From Spirochaetaceae bacterium (lineage in GTDB: Bacteria; Spirochaetota; Spirochaetia; Treponematales; Breznakiellaceae): DNA of 32,151 nucleotides. Below, in pieces: positions 8,196-15,372 of the stretch. The position numbers were made by a program, and so were the translations under genes. The DNA lies in assembly GCA_031279965.1 (NCBI GenBank), contig JAITHM010000014.1, forward strand, positions 1 through 32,151. Reading direction: 5' to 3'. The notes under the pieces were generated by a model. It made no database searches. It saw only the letters and a list, made by a program, of their open reading frames with translations, and was not told the DNA's origin. Within the stretch, counting starts at the first letter, position 1. Each line of letters starts with the position of its first letter.

Positions 8196-8866
8196 AGCAT
8201 GGCAAAAAATACCTCGAGGCGCTTAAAAAATATGATGCACAGGCGGTGCTTGATCTGAATTCTGCGGTGGAAACAGTCAAGAAGCTTGCCTTTGCCAAAT
8301 TTGACGAGACTGTTGATTTATCCGTTAAACTGAATCTTAAAAAAAGCCAATCGGTGCGCGATACTGTGGTACTTCCGCATCAGTTTAGGGGCGAAAAAAA
8401 GATACTGGTTTTCTGCAAGGCAGAAAAAGAAAAAGAAGCCCAGGAAGCCGGAGCGGCGTTTGTTGGCGCGGAAGATCTTATCGAAAAAGTAAGGGGCGGT
8501 TGGCTTGACTTTGACATTGCCGTTGCCACTCCCGATATGATGAAGGATGTTGGCAAGCTGGGGATGGTGCTGGGACGTAAGGGGCTTATGCCTAATCCCA
8601 AAACTGGCACGGTTACTTTCGACCTTAAAGGGGCGCTTGCCGAACTTAAAAAAGGCCGCACGGAATTCCGCGCTGATAAAACCGGCGTTATACACCTTGC
8701 TGTTGGCAAAGTTTCTATGGACGGCGCTGCCATTGCCGAAAACGCCTCGACAGTGCTTGCCGAAATTAAACGCAAACGCCCAGCCGATGCAAAAGGTGAT
8801 TTTGTGCAGACAATTTCGCTCGCGTCCACAATGGGGCCGGGCGTGTGGGTAAAAGTTGAAGCTTAG
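8192..8866 (+). CDS. rplA: 50S ribosomal protein L1
   Basis: A 224-residue L1 stalk protein. The signatures GRKGLMPNPKTGTVT and FRADKTGVIHLAVGKVSM are visible in the second half. It starts on the ATGA overlap with rplK, consistent with translational coupling. In other bacteria L1 represses its own operon by binding the rplK leader; no leader copy of the L1 site was identified here by eye. Confidence 0.98.
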   Translation: MKHGKKYLEALKKYDAQAVLDLNSAVETVKKLAFAKFDETVDLSVKLNLKKSQSVRDTVVLPHQFRGEKKILVFCKAEKEKEAQEAGAAFVGAEDLIEKVRGGWLDFDIAVATPDMMKDVGKLGMVLGRKGLMPNPKTGTVTFDLKGALAELKKGRTEFRADKTGVIHLAVGKVSMDGAAIAENASTVLAEIKRKRPADAKGDFVQTISLASTMGPGVWVKVEA

Positions 8867-8878
8867 GAGGAGAAATAG

Positions 8879-9418
8879 ATGGCTATCGTAGCAAAGAAAA
8901 TACAGGATGTAAAAACAGCATCGATTAACGAGCTTAAAGAGGCGTTCAATGGTGCAGAGGATTTTATTTTTACTGATTACCGGGGGCTTACCGTTGAGCA
9001 GATTACTGGATTGCGCAAAAACCTTCGGGCAAAGGCGGCATCATATAAAGTTGTAAAAAACAACTTTGCCCGCATTGCTTTTGAACAGCTTTCCCTGCCC
9101 GATGTGTCGGCGTATCTAACGGGACCTACGGCTATAGCACTTGTTACCCAGGACTCAAACGAAATCGCCAAAATATTGATTGACGCGGCGAAAGAGACGC
9201 CGGTGCTCAAAGTAAAAGGCGCTATCGTAAGCGGTTCAGTGTATAACGCTCAGCAGATCGAGGCGTTTTCAAAGCTTCCTGGCCGGCTGGAACTTATCTC
9301 TATGCTTATGTCGGTTATGCAGGGGCCCGCACGAAATCTTGCCGGCTGCCTGAACGATGTGCCCGCACGGCTTGTGCGTACGGTCAAGGCTATTGCTGAC
9401 AAAAAAGGCGCTGTGTAA
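8879..9418 (+). CDS. rplJ: 50S ribosomal protein L10
   Basis: A 179-residue stalk base protein with the usual N-terminal rRNA-binding domain (FIFTDYRGLTVEQITGLR, about 28-45; YKVVKNNFARIAF, about 58-70) and a C-terminal helix that anchors L7/L12 dimers. It starts 12 bases after rplA behind GGAGGAG. Only those 12 bases separate it from rplA, so a long L10-binding leader of the E. coli kind is absent. A hairpin lies between this gene and rplL. Confidence 0.97.
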   Translation: MAIVAKKIQDVKTASINELKEAFNGAEDFIFTDYRGLTVEQITGLRKNLRAKAASYKVVKNNFARIAFEQLSLPDVSAYLTGPTAIALVTQDSNEIAKILIDAAKETPVLKVKGAIVSGSVYNAQQIEAFSKLPGRLELISMLMSVMQGPARNLAGCLNDVPARLVRTVKAIADKKGAV

Positions 9419-9480
9419 AATGTGGAAACAATCCGTCAGGCTTCGTGCTGCTGTCCTGTCGGGTTTAGGGCGTATGCCCC

Positions 9481-9515
9481 GCGTATCCTTATGGATACGC
9501 ATATTTTAATTTTTT
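9481..9515 (+). terminator. Terminator-like hairpin between rplJ and rplL
   Basis: A perfect eight-base stem GCGTATCC/GGATACGC with loop TTAT (9481-9500) is followed by an AT-rich run ending in six T (9510-9515). The rplL ribosome site AAGGAG follows at once. It resembles a weak intrinsic terminator or an RNA-processing site and could help set the L10:L12 ratio. Confidence 0.65.
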
Positions 9516-9527
9516 AAGGAGAATAAT

Positions 9528-9920
9528 ATGGCAGCAACAAAAGAAGAAATTCTGGAAGCGATTGCTTCAATGACTGTGCTTGAAGTTTCCGAGCTTGTCA
9601 AAATGATGGAAGAGAAGTTTGGCGTTTCGGCGGCAGCTCCGGTGGCCGTTGCGGCGGTGGCAGGCGCGGCTCCAGCGGCGGGTGCGGCGGCAGGCGGCGA
9701 AGAAAAGACTGAGTTCAACGTTATACTCAAAGCGTTTGACGAGTCGAAAAAGATTGCCGTTATCAAAGAAGTGCGGCAGGCAACGGGTCTTGGGCTTAAA
9801 GAGGCCAAGGATCTTGTTGAAGGCGCTCCCAAGCCCCTCAAAGAGAATGTGCCCAAGGAAGAAGCCGACAAGATCAAGAAAGCGGTGGAAGCCGCCGGTG
9901 GTACTGTCGAGGTTCAGTAA
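9528..9920 (+). CDS. rplL: 50S ribosomal protein L7/L12
   Basis: A 130-residue stalk protein that recruits translation GTPases. It has the N-terminal dimerisation helices, an Ala/Gly-rich hinge (about 36-63) and the conserved C-terminal domain (TEFNVILK, ATGLGLKEAKDLVEGAPKPL). The ribosome site AAGGAG lies six bases before the ATG. It is preceded by 109 untranslated bases with a hairpin, and followed by phoH rather than rpoB, which is unusual. Confidence 0.98.
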   Translation: MAATKEEILEAIASMTVLEVSELVKMMEEKFGVSAAAPVAVAAVAGAAPAAGAAAGGEEKTEFNVILKAFDESKKIAVIKEVRQATGLGLKEAKDLVEGAPKPLKENVPKEEADKIKKAVEAAGGTVEVQ

Positions 9921-9972
9921 ACTTTAAGGCAACGCTGATTAATTCATTCGCGGCAATCTTGCCTCGTCTTAC

Positions 9973-10000
9973 GGGGCTGTTGCTTTTCGGTAACAGCCCC
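9973..10000 (+). terminator. Hairpin after rplL
   Basis: Nine-base stem GGGGCTGTT/AACAGCCCC separated by ten bases, about 53 bases after the rplL stop. No U-tract follows, so it may stabilise the mRNA end or terminate poorly rather than act as a classical intrinsic terminator. Confidence 0.5.
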
Positions 10001-10121
10001 ATTGCGGCGCTCTGCGTGATCAAAATAAATTCCAATTATCTCATGTCCACGGCGGATGGTTCACGCCGCCCTTCGCGTTCAAATTGTGAATCGCTAAGTA
10101 GGCTAAGTATGGGCAGTTACC

Positions 10122-10150
10122 TTGACAGGGTGCAGTAGCTGGGTTAAATT
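10122..10150 (+). promoter_or_regulatory. Candidate promoter for the phoH operon
   Basis: A consensus TTGACA at 10122-10127, a 17-base spacer and TAAATT at 10145-10150. The predicted transcript start is about ten bases before the TTG codon at 10167. This placement is one reason to reject the longer reading frame that would start at 10122, inside the -35 box. Confidence 0.6.
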
Positions 10151-10166
10151 TACGGTAGAGGTATTC

Positions 10167-11114
10167 TTGGACGACAGTGTAACTATTGTTTTAGAGACCC
10201 GCGACATTGTTTCCGGTGTATGCGGGGCAAATGACGGCAACTTAAAAGCCCTTTCGTTAAGTTTGGGCGGCAGGGTTGCCGTGAGAGGAAACGAAGTACG
10301 CGTTGAAGGGTTGGACAAAAATGGCGTGGAAAAATTTAAGACGGTGATGAATGACCTTATCACTGCCGTCCGTGAAGGTGAAAATCCCTCTCCTGAATAT
10401 GTACGCGCTCTTGCCGGCACGACTAATGAACAGGTGAATCCTCTTCGGTTCCGCGATGCACTTATCACAATTCCCCAAGGATTCGTAAAAATATTCCCTA
10501 AAAGCAGCAATCAAACTGAATATATCCGCGCTCTCCGCAGTCATGATATATGCTTTGCCGTGGGGCCTGCCGGTACAGGCAAGACTTTTTTGGCAATTGC
10601 CATTGCGCTGTCGCTGGTTCTTGCCAAAAAAATTCGTAAACTTGTACTGACGCGCCCTGTTGTCGAATCGGGCGAAAGTCTTGGTTATCTTCCTGGCGAC
10701 CTTGAACAAAAAATCAACCCCTATCTTCGTCCGCTCTACGACGCGATGGAAGCTCTTGTTCCGTATGAAGCAGTACGCCGGCTCGAAGATTCAAGAATGA
10801 TTGAAATTGCTCCACTTGCGTATATGCGCGGCCGTAGTTTTAACGATGCGTTTATTATTCTTGACGAAGCGCAAAACACCACAAAAGAACAAATGAAAAT
10901 GTTTTTAACGCGGTTAGGGCAGGGCGCGCGCGCGGTAATTACCGGTGATGTTACGCAGATTGATTTGCCCAAAAAAGTTGAATCGGGGCTTCTTAATGCT
11001 GTTTCAGTTCTCAAGGATGTCGAGGGAGTAAATATTTCGTATCTCCATACACAGGATGTGGTACGAAATACGCTTGTTAAGCGTATTATCGAAGCGTATG
11101 ACAGAAGTGGATAA
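10167..11114 (+). CDS. phoH: PhoH-like ATPase
   Basis: About 315 residues from a TTG at 10167, preceded by AGAGGT; the frame is open back to 10122, but that region looks like promoter. The PhoH/PhoL P-loop domain is clear: Walker A GPAGTGKT (about 133-140), the block RPVVESGESLGYLPGD, and Walker B ILDEAQNTT with Asp233, then TGDVTQIDLP. PhoH proteins are linked to RNA metabolism and ribosome maturation, and the gene commonly sits upstream of ybeY, as here. The first 120 residues form the usual N-terminal KH-like region. The downstream gene begins 15 bases later, so co-transcription is likely. Confidence 0.93.
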   Translation: MDDSVTIVLETRDIVSGVCGANDGNLKALSLSLGGRVAVRGNEVRVEGLDKNGVEKFKTVMNDLITAVREGENPSPEYVRALAGTTNEQVNPLRFRDALITIPQGFVKIFPKSSNQTEYIRALRSHDICFAVGPAGTGKTFLAIAIALSLVLAKKIRKLVLTRPVVESGESLGYLPGDLEQKINPYLRPLYDAMEALVPYEAVRRLEDSRMIEIAPLAYMRGRSFNDAFIILDEAQNTTKEQMKMFLTRLGQGARAVITGDVTQIDLPKKVESGLLNAVSVLKDVEGVNISYLHTQDVVRNTLVKRIIEAYDRSG

Positions 11115-11129
11115 CCCGGAGAAATTGTC

Positions 11130-12605
11130 ATGAAAAAAAAACATACTGCTGCAGACAGTGAGCAGCCATCATTTTTACGGCGCTGCATATTGCAGCGTGC
11201 TGAATTATTGCAAAACCCGCAAAAAGTTATAATAGGATTTTTTACATTCTTTGTTGTTGTAGTCCCGCAGGTAATATTGCAGCATGAATGGCCTTTTTCT
11301 GTCTTGCTTGGTATGATAATGCTCGACATCTTGTTCTTTTATCTTTTTTTCTTTTGTTTGTGCGGTCATCGCTCGACAGGAACAAAATTAGGTTTAAGCC
11401 AGTTTTATTTGGTATCGGCACTTACTGCAATTTATTTTCTTGCGGCAAATCTTATTGATAACAATGCGTTTTACCAGGGAATAATGCCTATTTCCATTGC
11501 ACTGCCAACGGCGCTTATCATACTATTGGTAACAATTATGGTAAATGTTCGTCATGCACGGACAATGGGGCTGCTCTTGCCGCTGGGAGCGTTTCTTAAC
11601 GGCAGTTTTGATTTTTATTCTTTTATATTTGCGCTGATGTCAGGTATTGCAGCCTCGTTTGTTCTGCGGGGAGCAAAGCGGCGCATAGATATGGTAAATG
11701 CGGGCTGCATACTCGCTTTGGTACATGTTGTTACGGTGCTGGCTTTGTTGCTTTTCCAGAATCTGCCTCTTGCTGTGTATCCTGCGATAGTAGGCTTTGC
11801 CGCGTTAAACGGCATTGCATCAGGGATGCTTGTACTTGGCATTACCCCAGTGCTTGAACAGCTTATGCGTACGGCAACGGCGTTTCGTCTTATCGAGCTT
11901 CTTGATTTGGGAGCTCCGCTTATGCGGCTTCTTGCATCGAAAACCCCGGGCACTTACAGCCATTCGCTGGTTGTCGCCAATCTTGCCGAAGCCGCCTGTC
12001 AGGAAATTGGCGCACACTCATTATTAGGCCGTGTCGGCGCATACTATCATGATATTGGCAAGATTGATCAGCCGGATTACTTTGTCGAAAACCAGCGCGC
12101 CGGAAATAAACATGATGATATTAACCCCCGGCTTTCTGCGACGGTTATTCGCAGTCATGTTAAAGTTGGCATAGAAAAAGGTCGTGCGGCGGGACTTCCC
12201 AACGAAGTTATTGATATTATAGCAAGCCATCATGGTAATAGCCTTATTGCCTATTTCTATAACGAAGCGCTTAAAAAAGAAGAGAATGTCGATATGGAAG
12301 ATTTTTGCTATCCAGGACATCCGCCGCAGACAAAAGAAGCGGCCGTGGTGATGCTTGCTGATGTTACCGAAGCGGCCGTGCGAACGCTTGACAAACCGGG
12401 TTCAAGCCGCCTTGAAAAATTCATTAATGAGCTTATTACAAAAAAAGTTGACTCCGCACAGCTTTCTGAATCTGAACTTACCTTTCGTGAACTGGAAACG
12501 ATTAAAAAAGTTTTTGTTCGTGTGCTGGCAGGCTATTATCATACACGTATTGAATATCCCAACCAGCCTAAAGAGTCAAAAGAACCGGCGAAGGATGATG
12601 CCTGA
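11130..12605 (+). CDS. PgpH-type 7TM-HD phosphohydrolase, short N-terminus
   Basis: A 491-residue membrane protein with several hydrophobic helices over about residues 35-240, then a cytoplasmic HD domain. Metal ligands are visible: His278, His307-Asp308 (YHDIGK), His343, His367-His368 and Asp411. Family members such as Listeria PgpH hydrolyse cyclic di-AMP and are about 700 residues long, with a large extracytoplasmic sensor domain after the first helix. Here that domain is essentially absent. The position between phoH and ybeY is the standard context. The start follows GGAGAA; the TGA overlaps the ybeY ATG by one base. The c-di-AMP activity is inferred from the family, and no cyclase gene is in the window. 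Confidence 0.87.
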   Translation: MKKKHTAADSEQPSFLRRCILQRAELLQNPQKVIIGFFTFFVVVVPQVILQHEWPFSVLLGMIMLDILFFYLFFFCLCGHRSTGTKLGLSQFYLVSALTAIYFLAANLIDNNAFYQGIMPISIALPTALIILLVTIMVNVRHARTMGLLLPLGAFLNGSFDFYSFIFALMSGIAASFVLRGAKRRIDMVNAGCILALVHVVTVLALLLFQNLPLAVYPAIVGFAALNGIASGMLVLGITPVLEQLMRTATAFRLIELLDLGAPLMRLLASKTPGTYSHSLVVANLAEAACQEIGAHSLLGRVGAYYHDIGKIDQPDYFVENQRAGNKHDDINPRLSATVIRSHVKVGIEKGRAAGLPNEVIDIIASHHGNSLIAYFYNEALKKEENVDMEDFCYPGHPPQTKEAAVVMLADVTEAAVRTLDKPGSSRLEKFINELITKKVDSAQLSESELTFRELETIKKVFVRVLAGYYHTRIEYPNQPKESKEPAKDDA

Positions 12606-13081
12606 TGAATAAGATTGACATATCCGCAGAAGAAGTTCCTTTGCCTGCCTGGACAGATGACGCGAAATCTTTTATCGAAAAAACGTTACAACTGCTTAAT
12701 CACAATAATTGGGATCTCTCTGTGCTCTTTTGCAGCAATTCGTTCATACAGGTGCTTAACGCACGCTATCGTGGATTTGATATGCCAACAGACGTTCTTT
12801 CGTTTAGTTTGGGTGAGTGGAACTGTTCCGAAAATGAAAAGCGTTTTCTTGCAGGTGATATTGTTATTTCGCTTCAAACACTTGCCGAAAATGCCCGTGA
12901 ATTTAATGTAGGTGAAGACGAAGAACTGCGGCGGCTTTTAGTGCATGGCATTCTTCATCTTGATGGACGTGTTCATGATGTACATGAACTTAACGAGGCC
13001 GCACTTCAAAATGAACCCATGCTTGTACTTCAAGAATCAATACTCGTGCAATTAAAAAATGAAAGGATACTATGCCCATAA
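12605..13081 (+). CDS. ybeY: Endoribonuclease YbeY (rRNA maturation factor)
   Basis: A 158-residue zinc-dependent RNase involved in 16S rRNA 3' end maturation and ribosome quality control. The metal triad is present as HGILHLDGRVH (His114, His118, His124), with the usual Tyr-Asp of HGxLHLxGYDH replaced by Arg-Val. PTDVLSFSL (61-69) is the other family block. Start and upstream stop overlap as TGATG, so translation is coupled to the HD hydrolase gene. The altered tail of the motif is a small oddity but the ligand spacing is preserved. Confidence 0.94.
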   Translation: MNKIDISAEEVPLPAWTDDAKSFIEKTLQLLNHNNWDLSVLFCSNSFIQVLNARYRGFDMPTDVLSFSLGEWNCSENEKRFLAGDIVISLQTLAENAREFNVGEDEELRRLLVHGILHLDGRVHDVHELNEAALQNEPMLVLQESILVQLKNERILCP

Positions 13082-13102
13082 TGGGCGCATAAGGATGGTA
13101 GT

Positions 13103-13891
13103 ATGGTGTTTGAAATAATAAAAAACATATTTAAAGGAAAAGAATCTGCGCTTGCAGGATATGATACGCTTGAATCAGACCAACAGGAAATGATACGCGG
13201 CGTTGTTGAATTTGGCGAGACAACCGTAAAAGAAATTATGGTGCCCCGCATTGATGCTGAATTTATTCAGCTTGATACTCCCCGGGATGAAATGCTGAAA
13301 GTTGTTGCCGAAAGCGAACATTCACGATTCCCTGTTTATAAAGAAACAATTGATAATATTATCGGTGTTGTCTATATCAAGGATATATTAAAAAAACTTA
13401 TACGCAATGAAGATTTCAAACTTGAAGACATTATTCATAAAGCATTTTTTGTACCTGAATCAAAACATATTGATGATCTTCTGCATGAATTTCAGGGGAG
13501 ACATGTTCACCTTGCTATTGTTGTAGATGAATACGGCGGTGTATCAGGCATTGTCTCATTGGAAGATATTATCGAAGAAATTATTGGCGATATTCAAGAT
13601 GAATTTGACAATGAAAAAGAAGCAATAGTTAAATTAACTGATGATTCATGGATTTGTGATGCACGGCTTAATCTAAGCGACCTTACTGAAAAGCTTGGTG
13701 TTGAACTTCCTCAGGATGACTTTGATACGTTGGGCGGATTTGTCTTTAATCTTTTGGGGCATATCCCTGTTAAGTATGAAAAAGTGTGTTATAATGATCT
13801 TGATTTTATTGTGCAGGAAATCGAAGGGCGTAAAATACTTTCAGTTAAGATTCTGCTTAATCGTAAGGATGCGGATGTTGTCATGTCTTGA
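13103..13891 (+). CDS. CorC/HlyC-like CBS-domain protein
   Basis: A 262-residue soluble protein with a CBS pair (about 45-165; MVPRIDAEFI, SRFPVYKE, LAIVVDEYGGVSGIVSLEDI) followed by the CorC_HlyC transporter-associated domain (about 180-258; LGGFVFNLLGHIP). This is the form lacking the DUF21 membrane domain, as in E. coli CorC. A role in magnesium/cobalt efflux is suggested by the family but is not proven for such soluble members. The start follows AAGGATGG. It closes the phoH-pgpH-ybeY-corC cluster, a common bacterial arrangement. Confidence 0.9.
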   Translation: MVFEIIKNIFKGKESALAGYDTLESDQQEMIRGVVEFGETTVKEIMVPRIDAEFIQLDTPRDEMLKVVAESEHSRFPVYKETIDNIIGVVYIKDILKKLIRNEDFKLEDIIHKAFFVPESKHIDDLLHEFQGRHVHLAIVVDEYGGVSGIVSLEDIIEEIIGDIQDEFDNEKEAIVKLTDDSWICDARLNLSDLTEKLGVELPQDDFDTLGGFVFNLLGHIPVKYEKVCYNDLDFIVQEIEGRKILSVKILLNRKDADVVMS

Positions 13892-13916
13892 CACTTTTAG
13901 CGAACCAGAGTAGGCT
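13888..13916 (+). promoter_or_regulatory. Candidate promoter for rpsU-hydF
   Basis: Consensus TTGACA (13888-13893) overlapping the corC-like stop codon, a 17-base spacer and TAGGCT at 13911-13916. The -10 match is poor, so confidence is low. Confidence 0.35.
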
Positions 13917-13937
13917 ATGGGATATGAGAAATAGAGG

Positions 13938-13948
13938 AAGGAGGTGAT
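13938..13948 (+). promoter_or_regulatory. Perfect 11-base Shine-Dalgarno of rpsU
   Basis: AAGGAGGTGAT is the exact complement of the 3' end of bacterial 16S rRNA (AUCACCUCCUU). It ends five bases before the GTG start at 13954. No other gene in the window has a site this long. It decides the GTG start over the out-of-frame ATG at 13947. Confidence 0.85.
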
Positions 13949-13953
13949 GGTAC

Positions 13954-14157
13954 GTGGCGCATATAAATGTTGACGAAAGTGAGCCTTTAGAAAAAGCTAT
14001 CAAACGTTTTAAGCGTATGGTAGAAAAAGAAGGCATTATTCGTGAGTATAAAAAACGCGAGTATTACGAAAAACCTTCAACAGTATTAAACCGTAAAAAT
14101 AAAGCGCTTCGCCGCAAGCTGCTTAAAAAAACACGACGCGGCAGATCAGAGTATTAA
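13954..14157 (+). CDS. rpsU: 30S ribosomal protein S21
   Basis: A 67-residue basic protein located on the 30S platform near the 16S 3' end, where it helps initiation. The sequence AHINVDESEPLEKAIKRFKR and the Arg/Lys-rich tail match the family at its usual length. It uses GTG, with an exceptional Shine-Dalgarno sequence. Because S21 lies beside the anti-Shine-Dalgarno, such a leader suggests S21-sensitive autoregulation, as proposed for some Bacteroidota (inference here). hydF follows 20 bases later. Confidence 0.96.
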   Translation: MAHINVDESEPLEKAIKRFKRMVEKEGIIREYKKREYYEKPSTVLNRKNKALRRKLLKKTRRGRSEY

Positions 14158-14177
14158 AAAATGACGGGTACAAGAAC

Positions 14178-15368
14178 ATGAGCATGAACGAGACCCCTGC
14201 GTCAGAGCGTGTTCATATTGGTTTTTTTGGCAGACGAAATGCGGGAAAATCAAGCCTTGTAAATGCCGTTACCGGGCAAGATCTTGTTATTGTTTCGGAA
14301 ATAAAAGGCACAACGACTGATCCTGTGCAAAAGGCAATGGAGCTTTTGCCGCTTGGCCCTGTGGTGGTTATTGATACGCCCGGTATTGATGACGAGGGAG
14401 TTCTGGGCGGACTGCGGGTTCGCAAGGCCCGCCAGACGCTCAATAAAGTTGATATCGCTGTGCTCGTTATTGACGCACTGGAAGGCAAAAAGCCTGTTGA
14501 CGATGAACTTATCAGTCTTTTTTCCGAAAAAAATGTGCCCTATATTGTTGTCTGGAACAAGTGCGACCTTCTTTCAGATGGCCGGCCGCGGCTGGAAACA
14601 GAGCACGAAATTGCCGTAAGCGCCCAGTATAAAACAAATATTGGCGCGCTCAAAGAAAAAATCGCGCACTCTGTCCGGCCTGGCGAGCTTACAGGGCGCA
14701 TTGTTGGAGACTTGCTTGCACCCGGCGATACGGTCGTGCTTGTTGTGCCTATTGATAAGGCCGCGCCTAAAGGCAGGCTGATTCTGCCCCAACAGCAAAC
14801 GATACGCGATATACTTGAGGCAGACGCTGCCGCACTTGTGGTAAAAGAGCATGAATTGCGCAATGTGCTTGCAAATCTTGTCCGGCCGCCGCGCATGGTT
14901 ATTACCGACAGCCAGGTTTTTGCGAAAGTTTCTGCTGATACACCGCCTGATATTCCTCTTACATCATTTTCAATTCTTTTTGCCCGCTATAAAGGTTTTC
15001 TTGTACAGGCCGTGAATGGGGTGCGAGCGCTTGACAGTCTTGAAGACGGCGATACGGTACTGGTATGCGAAGGCTGCACACATCACCGCCAGTGTGACGA
15101 TATTGGCACGGTCAAACTTCCCCGCTGGATACGCGCTTATACCGGACGGCGCATTGAGTTTGCTTTTACTTCCGGGGGCGAATTCCCGGAAGACCTTAGC
15201 CCTTACCGGATGGTAATCCACTGCGGCGCATGCATGATAGGCTGCCGCGAGATAAACTGGCGGCAGCGGCATGCAGCACAGCAGCAAATTCCGTTTACCA
15301 ACTATGGTATTACCATTGCTCATTTACAAGGGATACTTGAACGGGCTACCGCGCTGTTTCCCTTGTAA
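14178..15368 (+). CDS. hydF: [FeFe]-hydrogenase maturation GTPase HydF
   Basis: A 396-residue scaffold that assembles the two-iron subcluster and delivers it to [FeFe]-hydrogenase. The N-terminal GTPase domain has GRRNAGKSS (18-26), DTPG (66-69) and NKCD (127-130). A dimerisation region follows, then the C-terminal cluster-binding domain with Cys300-x-His302 and His348-Cys349-x2-Cys352, the HydF pattern. This implies hydrogen metabolism in the organism. hydE, hydG and the hydrogenase are not in the window. Two ATGs (14178 and 14184) are possible; neither has a strong ribosome site. The gene ends four bases from the convergent permease gene. Confidence 0.95.
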   Translation: MSMNETPASERVHIGFFGRRNAGKSSLVNAVTGQDLVIVSEIKGTTTDPVQKAMELLPLGPVVVIDTPGIDDEGVLGGLRVRKARQTLNKVDIAVLVIDALEGKKPVDDELISLFSEKNVPYIVVWNKCDLLSDGRPRLETEHEIAVSAQYKTNIGALKEKIAHSVRPGELTGRIVGDLLAPGDTVVLVVPIDKAAPKGRLILPQQQTIRDILEADAAALVVKEHELRNVLANLVRPPRMVITDSQVFAKVSADTPPDIPLTSFSILFARYKGFLVQAVNGVRALDSLEDGDTVLVCEGCTHHRQCDDIGTVKLPRWIRAYTGRRIEFAFTSGGEFPEDLSPYRMVIHCGACMIGCREINWRQRHAAQQQIPFTNYGITIAHLQGILERATALFPL

Positions 15369-15372
15369 AAAT

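Noticed and set aside
10122..10166. PhoH start at the TTG at 10122
   Set aside because: This codon is part of a consensus -35 TTGACA. A TTG at 10167 with AGAGGT before it fits the promoter and the family N-terminus better.
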